From Cherax quadricarinatus (taxonomy: Eukaryota; Arthropoda; Malacostraca; Decapoda; Parastacidae), in contig NC_091307.1 of the NCBI RefSeq assembly GCF_038502225.1, forward strand, positions 27,708,578 through 27,772,577: a stretch of 64,000 nucleotides of DNA. The letters run 5' to 3'. A program made the position numbers and the translations under genes. Position 1 is the first letter of the stretch, and the number at the start of each line of letters is the position of its first letter. The notes beneath the pieces are model-generated. The model was not told the origin of the DNA, made no database searches, and was given only the letters and a program-made list of their open reading frames with translations. Below are positions 20,720 to 31,924 of this stretch, one piece after another.

Positions 20720-21230
20720 TGGGGTTGTGGATGTGGAGGCGGGGTTGGGATTTGGAGGTGGGGATTGGGTTGGATTTTGGTGGTGGTGGGGTTTGGGTTG
20801 GGTTTTGGTGGAGGTGGGATTGGGTTGGGTTTTGGTGGAGGTGGGGATTGGGTTGGGTTTTGGTGGAGGTGGGGATTGGGTTGGGTTTTGGTGGAGGTGG
20901 GGATTGGGTTGGGTTTTGGTGGAGGTGGGGATTGGGTTGGGTTTTGGTGGTGGGATTGGGTTGAGTTTTGGTGGTGGGGATTGGGTTGGGTTTTGGTGGA
21001 GGTGGGGATTGGGTTGGGTTTTGGTGGAGGTGGGGATTGGGTTGGGTTTTGGTGGAAGTGGGGATTGGGTTGGATTTTGATGGAGGTGGGGATTGGGTTG
21101 GATTTTGGTGGGGATTGGGTTGGATTTTGGTGGAGGTGGGGATTGGGTTGGATTTTGGTGGAGGTGGGGATTGGGTTGGGTTTTGGTGGAGGTGGGGATT
21201 GGGTTGGGTTTTGGTGGAGGTGGAGGGATG
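20720..21230. repeat. 28-bp G-rich minisatellite, about 18 units
   Basis: The unit contains GATTGGGTTGGGTTTTGG then TGGAGGTGGG. Some units are shortened to 18-25 bases. Because 28 is not a multiple of three, each frame cycles through the unit and stays open, giving long spurious ORFs on both strands. The G-runs (GGG, GGGG) make the + strand a potential G-quadruplex former. CCACC-rich sequence follows to about 21330. Confidence 0.93.
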
Positions 21231-21330
21231 AGGGCGGATCTGACGCCTCGCTCCACCACACCCACCACCACTACCACCCCCACTACCACAACAACCCCCA
21301 TCACCACTACCACCCCCCACCAGACCAGCA

Positions 21331-21769
21331 CCGCCGCTCAGTGAGTCAGTATGGCTGCAGAAGTGCTGAAGAGTGAATGTGTTGCGTGTGATCCCGTCCT
21401 ACTTACTTTTGTTACTTTTATTCTACAATCATTACTGTACATCTATCCTATCTCCCTGTTTCATTACGGTTAGTAATATTCACCTGCTGTCTAGTTGCTG
21501 TTGATGCTTCTTCTTCATTTGCAACTTGGAATGTTGATATATCCTGTCAGCTGGGGTTTACAGAATTTGACTTACTACACTCTCTTGTACTTGATTATTC
21601 GCTTACTTTTTTTTTTATGTCTATTGAAAATTAGATACAAAAGGTGTCTAGTGTGATGATGAAGAGTGGGTTCGCACATCCACTTAAGAATGGAAGCCCT
21701 TTATATTAGACAAGGAAGTATGTTGGTGTGTGAGGGATTACTAGTGACTCACCACCGCCTTACCTACAC
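21331..21769. other. no gene recognised
   Basis: AT-rich unique-looking sequence with a poly-T run at 21608-21617. I found no coding, RNA or repeat signal. Confidence 0.4.
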
Positions 21770-22640
21770 TGCTGCTAGTAAGTGGCTTTCACAGTGGTGG
21801 TAGTGTTATTACTGCCATTGTTACACTGCTGCTAGTAAGTGGCTTTCACAGTGGTAGTGTTATTACTGCCATTGTTACTGCTGCTAGTAAGTGGCTTTCA
21901 CAGTGGTGGTAGTGTTATTACTGTCATTGTTACACTGCTGCTAGTAAGTGGCTTTCACAGTGGTGGTAGTGTTATTACTGTCATTGTTACACTGCTGCTA
22001 GTAAGTGGCTTTCACAGTGGTGGTAGTGTTATTACTTCCATTGTTACTGCTGCTAGTAAGTGGCTTTCACAGTGGTGGTAGTGTTATTACTGCCATTGTT
22101 ACTGCTGCTAGTAAGTGGCTTTCACAGTGGTGGTAGTGTTATTACTGTCATTGTTACTGCTGCTAGTAAGTGGCTTTCACAGTGGTGGTAGTGTTATTAC
22201 TGTCATTGTTACTGCTGCTAGTAAGTGGCTTTCACAGTGGTGGTAGTGTTATTACTGTCATTGTTACACTGCTGCTAGTAAGTGGCTTTCACAGTGGTGG
22301 TAGTGTTATTACTGCCATTGTTACACTGCTGCTAGTAAGTGGCTTTCACAGTGGTGGTAGTGTTATTACTGCCATTGTTACTGCTGCTAGTAAGTGGCTT
22401 TCACAGTGGTGGTAGTGTTATTACTGCCATTGTTACTGCTGCTAGTAAGTGGCTTTCACAGTGGTGGTAGTGTTATTACTGCCATTGTTATACTGCTGCT
22501 GCTAGTAAGTGGCTTTCACAGTGGTGATAGTATTACTAGTGCCACTGTTACACTGCCGCTGCTGCTAATAAGTGGCTTTCACAGTGGTGGCAGTGTTATT
22601 ACTGCCACTTACACTGCTGTTAACAAGTGGCTTTCATAGG
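21770..22640. repeat. 55-bp minisatellite, about 16 units
   Basis: The unit runs from ACTGCTGCTAGTAAGTGG through TTCACAGTGGTGGTAGTG to TATTACTG(C/T)CATTGTT. Units are nearly identical between 21770 and 22500, with an optional ACACT, and then diverge. Decayed units continue to about 23130. Spurious Leu/Ser/Val-rich ORFs run through it. Confidence 0.92.
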
Positions 22641-22794
22641 GGTAGCGTTATTAGTGTCACTGCTAAACTACTAGTACTATCAGTGGTTTTCAAAGTGGTG
22701 GTGGTTATTAATATTGTTACATTGTTGCTGCTAGTGTTATTATTGTCATTGTTTGACTGCAGCTGCTAGTTAATGAACCACCGAATGGAGGTTA

Positions 22795-22920
22795 CTTAAT
22801 GCTGGTGGAGGGCTCTTGATCTAAGGAATTTGACCTGTACTCATTTTCCTTGGAAAAACTTGAATGACTCCCATTCCCCTAAGTGCTGTATAACCCCTAT
22901 GAGTTTAGCGCTCCACCATG
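22795..22920. repeat. SINE-like repeat (AGCGCT...AACCC family), fragment
   Basis: Contains GGGCTCTTGATCTAAGGAATTTGACCTG-type sequence (split here by substitutions) and GCTGTATAACCCCTATGAGT followed by TTTAGCGCTCC. The same order is found at 44565-44740 and, in reverse, at 14660-14830. The 44565 copy ends in (AAT)n, as some SINEs do. Confidence 0.6.
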
Positions 22921-23316
22921 AATGTACTACTAGTAATTTTTTTTTTTTTTGCAGTGGCAGCTTTGGTGTTATTTATGTCACTGTTACATAATTACTGCTA
23001 GTATGTGGTTTTTACAGTGGTGGTATTAATGTCATTGGTGCCACTGCTGCTGCTGCTACTAGTAACTGGCTTACACAGTGGTGGTCATGTTATTACTCCC
23101 ACTTTGCTGCTGTTAGTGGCTTTCTCAGTGGTGATGGTATAATGTATCTTCATTCTCAAACAAAGTTTATTTCTTTGCAAGGTTACACTGAGATTATGAA
23201 ATTACAATAATGGGGTACAGTGCAACATTAATTATAGTGGTCAGTTTGTTTATTTAGATACAGGTACATATAAGTACAGTTATAAAAATTAAAGTGACTA
23301 CAATAATCATAGTAAT

Positions 23317-23982
23317 GTGTGTAAATTACTCACCAGGATAACCCCTGTCCTGGGAGACAGTAATGGTGAAGCTGGAGGTGCTGTCCTGGGAGACAGTAAT
23401 GGTGAAGCTGGAGGTGCTGTTCTGGGAGACAGTAATGGTGAAGCTGGAGATTTTGTCCAGGTAGTCGAGAATTATACGCAGGAAGGAATACATATAAATG
23501 ACCTCATAGGGGACAGGAGCCGTAGTGGGGAAACAAGTGTAGTCAAAGGTAAGATAAAACCAATATTGCAAACTAGAAATGCCACAGGAAATAGCAAACA
23601 AGAGGACTCCACTAGCTATAGTGAGGATATATTACCAAAAACAACTGGTGGGAGCTCCATTGTTGGTGCTAGAGAGGATAGGAATAAGACAGGGAAACAT
23701 GCACCAACAGGGAATACAGTCACAGAAACCCAAGGCAAACGGAAACCAAGCCTGTGCACATACTATGCACTTGGTATCTGCAGACATGGGAAATCTGGAA
23801 AAACAGACGGGACGTGCAACTATGACCACCCTAGAAAATGCCATGCCCATATGACAACAGGAAAATGCAAACTCCCTTCCTGTAAGCTTTTTCACCCTGA
23901 AATGTGTACCTCTTCAGTACAGGAAAGACTGTGCTTTAACTTAAATTGCCAGGCACACCATCTAAAGGGTACAAAAAGATAA
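23317..23982 (+). CDS. LINE-B2 ORF1: three CCCH zinc fingers
   Basis: A 221-codon frame. Residues 10-45 are three copies of a 12-residue unit (VLGDSNGEAGGA). The C-terminal third has three regularly spaced CCCH motifs: C147-C155-C167-H171, C175-C184-C189-H193 and C197-C206-C211-H215. Such fingers likely bind the element's own RNA, as expected for a LINE ORF1 (inference). The ATG used lies just before the repeats; a start further upstream could have been lost if the copy is 5'-truncated. The frame ends just before the ORF2 region. Confidence 0.72.
   Translation: MCKLLTRITPVLGDSNGEAGGAVLGDSNGEAGGAVLGDSNGEAGDFVQVVENYTQEGIHINDLIGDRSRSGETSVVKGKIKPILQTRNATGNSKQEDSTSYSEDILPKTTGGSSIVGAREDRNKTGKHAPTGNTVTETQGKRKPSLCTYYALGICRHGKSGKTDGTCNYDHPRKCHAHMTTGKCKLPSCKLFHPEMCTSSVQERLCFNLNCQAHHLKGTKR
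23331..23450. repeat. 36-bp tandem repeat, about 3 units, in frame in ORF1
   Basis: The unit begins GTCCTGGGAGACAGTAATGG and encodes 12 residues. The copies differ by only one or two bases, and the frame is preserved because 36 is divisible by three. Confidence 0.9.
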
Positions 23983-26900
23983 AAAAACATCCAGGCCATG
24001 GGAAAACCTGGGTAGCCACAGCCACTCAAGAGGGAGAGTTTTTTAGTGCCAGGAAGGAAAAAAAACTGGCAGGAAATGGCAGAAATCGTACACCAGATCC
24101 AGTCATTCCTGGAGTGGAACCACAGTCGATGGCCTCCACTCCAAACCAACAGATACAGATACTAATGCCGGAAAAAAAATCCCCCCCCCCCAGTACCAAC
24201 AATACCACCAGTCCGATGATATTCTTCTTTGCAAATATACAGGGTCTAAAGCCAGCAACAAACAACAAAATACCTTTCATCCGTGGACTGCTTGCAGAGG
24301 CAAAGGCAATGTTCGCGGCTTTCACTGAGACCCACATAAAGGATCACTTGGACAACGAAATATGGATCCCAGGTTACAACTTATACAGATGTGACAGAGT
24401 GAACAGGCAAAAGGGGGGGGGGGGGTTGGCCTGTACATTGCAGTCACTTGTTTGCACAAAACTGCTAAATGCCTCAAATGATGTAGTGGAAGTTTTAGCA
24501 GTAAAGGTCGAGAACCAAAACCTAGTCATTGTGGTAGTCTACAAGCCTCCGGATGCAACATCCCAGCAATTCCAGGAACAGCTGTTAAAAATTGACCACT
24601 GAATGGAAAATCTTCCAGCTCCTGCACCCAATATCTTGCTACTGGGGGATTTCAACTTAAGGCACCTAAAATGGAGGAATATAGCAAATAATATTGTTGC
24701 AGTAATAACACCAGGAGGCAGCTCTGATGAAAACTCTCACTCACACGAGCTTTTAAATCTCTGCACAAAATTCAATTTAAACCAGCAAATAATAGAGCCT
24801 ACTAGACTGGAGAATACACTAGACCTCATCTTCACTAACAATGATGATCTGATAAGAAATGTCACCATATCAAAAACAATATACTCAGATCACAACATAA
24901 TTGAGGTTCAGACATGTATGCCTGGAGCCCCAGACCGACATAATGAGACTAGTCACGAGGGAGCATTCACCAAATTCAACTTCAATAACAAAAACATAAA
25001 GTGGGACCAAGTAAACCAAGTCCTAACCGATAAAAGCTGGGAAGATATACTAAGCAACACAGACCCCAACTTATGCCTAGAACAGATTAACTTGGTGGCA
25101 CTCGATGTATGCACAAGGCTTATTCCTCTAAGAAAAAGGAGGAGTAGATGTAAAATAGAAAGAGACAGGCGCTCCCTTTACAGGCGACGGAAAAGAATAA
25201 CAGAGCGGCTAAAAGAGGTCAATATATCTGAAATGCGTAGGGAGACACTGGTCAGAGAAATAGCAAGCATTGAACTCAAGCTGAAGGAATCTTATAGGAG
25301 TCAGGAATCGCGGGAAGAACTAAAAGCCATAAATGAAATCGAAAGAAACCCAAAGTATTTCTTCTCCTATGCCAAATCAAAGTTGAGAACAACGTCCAGT
25401 ATTGGGCCCCTACTTAAACAAGATGGGTCCTACACAGATGACAGCAAGGAAATGAGTGAGCTACTCAAGTCCCAATATGACTCAGTTTTTAGCAAGCCGC
25501 TAACCAGACTGAGAGTCGAAGATCAAAATGAATTTTTTATGAGAGAGCCACAAAATTTGGTTAACACAAGCCTATCCGATGTTATCCTGACGCCAAATGA
25601 CTTCGAACAGGCGATAAATGACATGCCCATGCACTCTGCCCCAGGGCCAGACTCATGGAACTCCGTGTTTATCAAGAACTGCAAGAAGCCCCTATCACAA
25701 GCCTTTTCCATCCTATGGAGAGGGAGCATGGACACGGGGGTCGTCCCACAGTTACTAAAAACAACAGACATAGCCCCACTCCACAAAGGGGGCAGTAAAG
25801 CAACAGCAAAGAACTACAGACCGATAGCACTAACATCCCATATCATAAAAATCTTTGAAAGGGTCCTAAGAAGCAAGATCACCACCCATCTAGAAACCCA
25901 TCAGTTACACAACCCAGGGCAACATGGGTTTAGAACAGGTCGCTCTTGTCTGTCTCAACTATTGGATCACTACGACAAGGTCCTAAATGCACTAGAAGAT
26001 AAAAAGAATGCAGATGTAATATATACACACTTTGCAAAAGCCTTCGACAAGTGTGACCATGGCGTAATAGCGCACAAAATGCGTGCTAAAGGAATAACAG
26101 GAAAAGTCGGTCGATGGATCTATAATTTCCTCACTAACAGAACACAGAGAGTAGTCGTCAACAGAGTAAAGTCCAAGGCAGCTACGGTGAAAAGCTCTGT
26201 TCCACAAGGCACAGTACTCGCTCCCATCTTGTTCCTCATCCTCATATCCGACATAGACAAGGATGTCAGCCACAGCACCGTGTCTTTGCAGATGACACCC
26301 GAATCTGCATGACAGTGTCTTCCATTGCAGACACTGCAAGGCTCCAGGCGGACATCAACCGAATCTTTCAGTGGGCTGCAGAAAACAATATGAAGTTCAA
26401 CGATGAGAAATTTCAATTACTCAGATATGGTAAACATGAGGAAATTAAATCTTCATCAGAGTACAAAACAAATTCTGGCCACAAAATAGAGCGAAACACC
26501 AACGTCAAAGACCTGGGAGTGATCATGTCGGAGGATCTCACCTTCAAGGACCATAACATTGTATCAATCGCATCTGCTAGAAAAATGACAGGATGGATAA
26601 TGAGAACCTTCAAAACTAGGGAGGCCAAGCCCATGATGACACTCTTCAGGTCACTTGTTCTATCTAGGCTGGAATATTGCTGCACACTAACAGCACCTTT
26701 CAAGGCAGGTGAAATTGCTGACCTAGAAAATGTACAGAGAACCTTCACGGCGCGCATAACGGAGATAAAACACCTCAATTACTGGGAGCACTTGAGGTTC
26801 CTAAACCTGTATTCCCTGGAATGCAGGCGGGCGAGATACATGATTATATACACCTGGAAAATCCTAGAGGGACTAGTACTGAACTTCCACACGAAAATCA

Positions 26901-27223
26901 CTCACTACGAAAGCAAAAGACTTGGCAGACGATGCAACATCCCCCCAATGAAAAGCAGGGGTGTCACTAGCACGTTAAGAGACCATACAATAAGTGTCAG
27001 GGGCCTGAGACTGTTCAACTGCCTCCCAGCATACAAAAGGGGGATTACCAACAGACCCCTGGCAGTCTTCAAGCTGGCACTGGACAAGCACCTAAAGTCG
27101 GTTCCTGACCAGCTGGGCTGTGGCTCGTACGTTGGTTTGCGTGCAGCCAGCAGCAACAGCCTGGTTGATCAGGCTCTGATCCACCAGGAGGCCTGGTCAC
27201 AGACCGGGCCGCAGGGGCGTTGA
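23946..27223 (+). pseudogene. LINE-B2 ORF2: AP endonuclease and reverse transcriptase with three lesions
   Basis: The endonuclease reads FFFANIQGLKPATNNK, FTETHIKDHL, LLLGDFNLRHLKW, SDHNIIEVQ. A TGA at 24600-24602 interrupts it in frame between QLLKIDH and MENLPAP. The RT reads NYRPIALTSHIIKIFERVL, motif A VIYTHFAKAFDKCDH (the first catalytic Asp is His; copy B1 has Asp), and motif B SVPQGTVLAPILF. Then comes a 4-base deletion at about 26286 relative to B1 that shifts frame inside the FADD box. The downstream frame (26309-27223) is open to the C-terminus ...EAWSQTGPQGR. The copy is inactive although otherwise very close to B1. Confidence 0.88.
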
Positions 27224-27250
27224 CCCCCGGAACTCTCTCCAGGTAAACTC

Positions 27251-27486
27251 TAGGTAATTCCATTGGAGCCCTTGTAATATCTTATTATTTAAAGCCTAGC
27301 ATGAACATTTAGAAATCAATAATGATTATCACCTCATAAAATAAAACATCCAAGTAACTCTGTGAAAATCAATTATGGTAAAGGAAAGTGCTGTAGAAAT
27401 GAGGTGAACTGAGTTATTTATATGAATGTCAAAGAGGATCAGCTTACAGTAATAAGTACATGAATGTTAGCCATACAAGAAATCAC
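27251..27486. other. no gene recognised between LINE-B copies
   Basis: AT-rich sequence without a visible coding or repeat signal. Confidence 0.4.
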
Positions 27487-28391
27487 TCCTACCTTTTTTG
27501 GGCCATGGAAAACAATATGAAATTCAATGAAGAGAAATTTATATTACTCCGATATGGAAAACTCAAGGAAATTAAAATATATCGGAGTATAAAACAACTT
27601 CCAGTCACACAATAGAACAAAAAGCTAATGTGAAGGAACTGGGATTAATTATGTCAGAGGATCTCACTTTTAAAGATATCTACCACATCTAGGATCTCAC
27701 TTTTAAAGGTATCTACCACATCTAGGAAAATGATAGGATGGATAATGAGAGCATTCAAAACTAGGGATGCCAAGCCCATGATGATTCTCTTCAAATTGTT
27801 TGCTCTCTCTCTAGGCTGGAATATTGCTGCACACTAATGGTCCTTTCAAAGCAGGCAAAATTGCAGGAGAATGTACAGAGAACTTTCATGGTACGTATAA
27901 GTACGATAAAGCACCTAAATTACTGGGAACGGTTGAAGTCCCTTGATTTGTGCTCCCTGGAACGCAGATGAGAAAGATACATGATAATATATACTTTGAA
28001 AATCCTAGAGGGACTAGTCCCAAATTTTCAAACAAAATCACTCCCTATGAAAGCAAAAGACTGGGCAGGAGATGCAACATCCTCCCAATGAAAAGCAGGG
28101 ACACCACGAGTACACTAACAGACAACACAGTGTCAGGGGCCCATGACTGTTCAAGTGCCTCCCAGCATGCATGATGGGAATTACAAATAGACCCCTGTCT
28201 GTCTTCAAGAAGGCCCTGGACAGGCACCTAAAGTCAGTACCAGACCAGCTGGGCTGTGGGTCATACGTTAGTTTGCGTGCAGCCAACAGTAACAGTCTAG
28301 TTGATCATGCTCTGATCCATCAAGAGGCCTGGTCACAGACCGGACCGTGGGGCATTGATCCCTGAAATCTTTTCCAGGTATACTCCAGGTG
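27487..28391 (+). mobile_element. LINE-B copy 3, older 3' fragment
   Basis: Matches LINE-B from the codons for WAAENNMKFNDEKFQLLRYG to the 3' end (TTTTCCAGGTATACTCCAGG). It carries many substitutions, small indels and a local duplication (GGATCTCACTTTTAAAG twice, 27659-27714). No continuous frame remains. It is clearly more diverged than copies B1 and B2. Confidence 0.85.
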
Positions 28392-28905
28392 TAGCTTTAT
28401 TCATTTGGTACCTTTTAGCTCTTCCTGAATTGGCACAAGCTATGCCAGGCTGTGACATATTTAGGCAATCCATTCCTCTCATTTATTGCTGTATAATAAA
28501 AGGTGTTTTGAGGCCTGACCACCTATTGTAGGTACAGGAGGGCCATGCTTATATGGCAGGTTAGGTTCCAGGCTACTGCCGTAAAGGCTTTTTTTTTTTT
28601 TTTAAATGCATGTTTACATCATCATCATATGCATGTTCACATTATCATATGTATTTAGCAATAGAAGTAGGCATAAAAAAAAAAGTAAAAATGCATATAC
28701 AGTACACTCGTTACTTGCATTGTAATATTTGTAGTCGTAATGTTGGGTAAGAGGTAAGTAATATTTATTGTAGGAAGTCAGGTGTCGTAACTGGGCAGGC
28801 TTCCACACCTTACAGTTAGGTTAATTTGTTTTACTGTGTATGTATTTTGTTTATAAGATAAGTAGTGTGTTTCTTATATAAGCTTGAAAGTATGCCATAG
28901 ATGGA

Positions 28906-29985
28906 TTAACCCTTTCAGGGCCCACAGGCCCTCTCCGAGACTTGTTCTCAGGGTCCCCCAAATTTCAAAAAAAAAAAAAAAAAAATTTTCTTATGAAAAG
29001 ATAGAGAATCTTTTCCTGATCATAATGACACCAAAAGTATGAAATTTGATGGAAAACTTAGGGAATTATGCTCTCGCGAAGTTAGCGGTCTCGACGATGT
29101 TTACGCATCAGCGATTTTGCCCACTTTGAGCCCTATTTTCGGCCAATTCCAGTGTACTAGTCGACAAAAATCATAACTATTTCGTTAGAACTCCATTTTT
29201 TCTATCTAATGAGTACAAGAAACCACCCATTTACCGATTTCAACTATCCAATACAGTGGTCAGAATTTAGCAATTTTGCCAATCTCACACAAATTTCAAA
29301 AGATGCCAATTTCCGAATAGGGTCCAGAATAAACAAGAAAGACATTCCTAGCACTAAAATAACATTTCCTCTGTTCATTAGTCACGTCCCCACACCCCTC
29401 TTACATTCTTTTGCTTTTCACTTTGAATTTTTATTCTCGCAAAAAAAATAGAAGATTTACTGGTATGCAGACTACTGCATTAGTGTAGAAATGGTTTAAA
29501 TAATATCAGCGCACTTGTGAAAGAATATTACTTACCAGTTGACATGTATTGGACGCATAGCATGATTTGTTTACTTTTGAACTTTGGTAAAAATTGAACA
29601 TTTCTGCTACTTTGAGCTCAATTTCAAGGTACGTTTCATTGTAAAACCAGTCAAAATCATCTCAGTTTCTGCAATATGTCTTCCATTCTATAAAATAAGA
29701 TCAGGAAAACTAGAATACAGTAATAAATACCATACGAAAATACAGTACAAATTAGCTGCTTTAATCCAAAAACACAGTCAAAGTTTTTTTTTTCTCATTA
29801 CGCACTGTGTGCTACAGGATTTTTTTTATACTGCGCACACTTACCACATAGACCCATTCTTTCATATGTAGGCTTACCAGCTTTCTCTCACTAGATTTGA
29901 GGGCGCTAGAATTTAGGCGTACTAGTACGTCATGGACACTGGTGCGTAAGCTGTACTAGTACGGCTGAAACCCTGAAAAGGTTAA
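28906..29985 (+). mobile_element. piggyBac-type MITE, copy B
   Basis: TTAA at 28906-28909 and 29982-29985 flank ends CCCTTTCAGGG and CCCTGAAAAGG. The flanks join as GATGGA-TTAA-TGAAAA. The paralogous sequence at 30957-30975 reads GATGGATTAATGAAAATGT with no insertion: an empty site. The internal sequence is collinear with copy A (GATAGAGAATCTTTTCC, TCGATGATGT-like block, CCATTTTTTCTATC). Confidence 0.92.
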
Positions 29986-30151
29986 TGAAAAATGTTTATA
30001 ACATAATATATGACATTTACAGCCCCCCCAGAGTGATTATTATTAATTATTTTACTTATTGTGTCAACACTGTTGAGAAACTCTTAGCTACTCCGTTGCC
30101 TGGCATAGCTACTCATACTTTGTAGCAATACCATATAGTGATTTTAATGTA

Positions 30152-31172
30152 TAGTAGACCCCTGGTTTTCGTAATTAACCCGTTCCAGAAGGTTGGCCTA
30201 AATCCAAAATGGCCAAAAACCGAAACAGTGTTTCCCATAAGAAATAATGTAAATCCAATTAATCCATTTCAGACACCCAAAAATATTAATAAAACTAAAT
30301 TTTATAGAGAATAACTATAGTGTTGCAGCTCTTCAGTGGTTAGTACATTCATTACTTACCTTAAAATATTTGTTATCTTAATGTAGAGCAAGAGGTGAGT
30401 AGTATTTATTTGTAGGAAGTCAGTGTAGGTAGCCGGTAGATGTAGGTATTAGTATGTAGTCCCTCTGGGCTACGCCTACCGGCTACCTACACTGCAGAAC
30501 ACGGCCATGTTATTACCATCGACATACCATGTTCACTGAGTTTAATCATTTCTAACAACCTTTAGATGCCATCATAAACAAAGGGAGAAGTAATGAATAA
30601 TTCATGCCGAGAATTGTAAACAAACACGTGTTAATTAAGGGCAGTGACTGGGCCAGACACCAGATTCGCAGTTTTCTCTAACGCACAACCAGAGAAAACG
30701 TAATGTTTAACCTCCACCCAACTCGCCACTCTATAGCATATAACCATTGCATGTTTACATGCTATAAGCTATGTAACATGTTTCTTATATAATTTTGAAG
30801 AAAATATCATAGATTAATGAAAATGTTCATACTAACCTAAAATAAGACATTTAATATGCCCAAGAGTGATTATTATTAAACATACATCGCATATAAACAT
30901 TGCAAGTTTTTATTTACTATGTAACATGTTTCTTATATAATTTTGAAGAAAATATCATAGATGGATTAATGAAAATGTCTATATTAACCTAAAAAAAGAC
31001 ATTTAATGTGCCCCCGAGTGAGTCGCAAACATATGAGTGGCCAAGGTGAACGTGTCTGGTACCAGCGATTTCCGAGCGGATGCACGAAATCCGGGGGGAA
31101 TTTTTGCCGAAAAAAGTGCTTGATTTCCGAACTGGCCGATTTCTGCACCGACGGAAAACCAGGGGTCCACTG
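30152..31172. mobile_element. Tigger-like non-autonomous element (ACCCCTGGTTTTCG ends)
   Basis: The left end TAGTAGACCCCTGGTTTTCG (two changes from the canonical CAGTGG start) and the right end AAAACCAGGGGTCCACTG are flanked by TA (30150-30151, 31173-31174). The interior is non-coding and includes two diverged copies of an AACATGTTTCTTATATAATT-type block (30778 and 30925). Confidence 0.7.
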
Positions 31173-31196
31173 TACCTGCATACCAGGTACAGTAAG

Positions 31197-31290
31197 TTTA
31201 TTTAGGTACAGGTACACATATGTACAATTATCAGTAGTATCTCAGTACTGTTTCAGCCACAGACATACCTTCCTCACTGAGTTTAATAAT
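31197..31290 (+). repeat. GTTTATTTAGGTACAGGTACACATA repeat family copy
   Basis: Matches the copies at 20530, 23247 and (reverse) 19755, directly after the right end of the nested Tigger-like element. Confidence 0.5.
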
Positions 31291-31629
31291 TTCTAAATTT
31301 GCACTTAAAGAAAGAGCCTTACGAGTCTTTTAATCACAACCCTTAGATGTCGTTGTAACATAAAAAATGAGTGTATATATAAAATATGCAATATCTTTAA
31401 AACACTTGAAACTTTGGAAAGTTTCCAGACATAATCAAGAGAGATGCAGATCTCATGGAGGATTTAAACAAGCTGAGAGTGAACAGGTGGTGTGTGGACG
31501 CCATAATAGTGAATCAGGCGCTGTATAAACGAATTTTGGGGTATAATTTGAAATGTCCATATTAGTGAATTACCATAAAGAGAAGCGCCGTAAAGCAGGG
31601 GCCTCTTGTACTAAGAAACTAAGTTAACG

Positions 31630-31924
31630 GTGGTGCCCCATGGCCTGGTGGCTAAAGCTCTTGCTTTACACATCGAGTGTCTGGGTTCGATTCCCAGCAA
31701 GGGTAGAAACATTGGCTATGTTTCTTTATGCTGGTTGTCTGTTCCCCATCAGTAAAATGGGTACCTGGGTGGTAGTCAACTGGCATGGGTTGCATCCTGG
31801 GACAAAATTGACCTAATTTGCCCAAAATGATCTGCATAACAAGGGACTTTCTATATACGTACATATCACTGGTGTCAGCTAGGCTTGTATACCTTGTACA
31901 TGTACTTGTAGAAATTAAGATATT
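31630..31924 (+). mobile_element. tRNA-derived SINE, full-length copy
   Basis: The 5' head is tRNA-like, with an RNA polymerase III A box (TGGCCTGGTGG, 31641-31651) and a B box (GGTTCGATTCC, 31684-31694). The body has GGTACCTGGGTGGTAGTC, CATCCTGGGACAAAATTGAC and CTTTCTATATA blocks. The 3' part reads GTACTTGTAGAAATTAAG. Body fragments of the same family lie at 14494, 18955/19594 and, in reverse, at 5263 and 34395. This is a SINE head, not a tRNA gene: no proper acceptor stem closes it. Confidence 0.85.

Larger units (their letters stand above)
23317..27250 (+). mobile_element. LINE-B copy 2 (CR1-like), longest copy: ORF1 plus ORF2
   Basis: Holds a CCCH zinc-finger ORF1 (23317-23982) and an ORF2 with endonuclease (about 24200-24920), linker, reverse transcriptase and C-terminus (to 27223). 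It ends with CTCTCCAGGTAAACTCTAGG. ORF2 has one in-frame TGA, one 4-bp deletion and a motif A substitution. The 5' end is uncertain because no flanking duplication is visible. Confidence 0.88.
28535..31608. mobile_element. Tigger-like non-autonomous element carrying nested insertions
   Basis: The left end CAGGAGGGCCATGCTTATAT and the right end, whose reverse complement is CAAGAGGCCCCTGCTTTACG, are imperfect inverted repeats flanked by TA (28533-28534, 31609-31610). The interior has TE leader sequence, a piggyBac-type MITE (28906-29985) and another Tigger-like element (30152-31172). A related end occurs at 54190-54244. It has no transposase. Confidence 0.65.

Noticed and set aside
20760..21220. 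Telomere-like GGGTTGGGTTTTGG motif
   Set aside because: Arthropod telomeres are TTAGG or retrotransposon-based. This is an internal 28-bp minisatellite with a longer unit.
20627..21376. Long Pro/Asn/Thr-rich and Gly/Trp/Leu-rich frames
   Set aside because: The 28-bp minisatellite reads open in every phase. No protein evidence.
21770..22640. CRISPR-like array (regular repeats)
   Set aside because: The repeats are contiguous minisatellite units without unique spacers, in a eukaryotic genome.
31630..31705. tRNA gene
   Set aside because: A and B boxes are present, but the acceptor and anticodon stems do not pair properly, and the sequence continues into a SINE body found elsewhere in the window.
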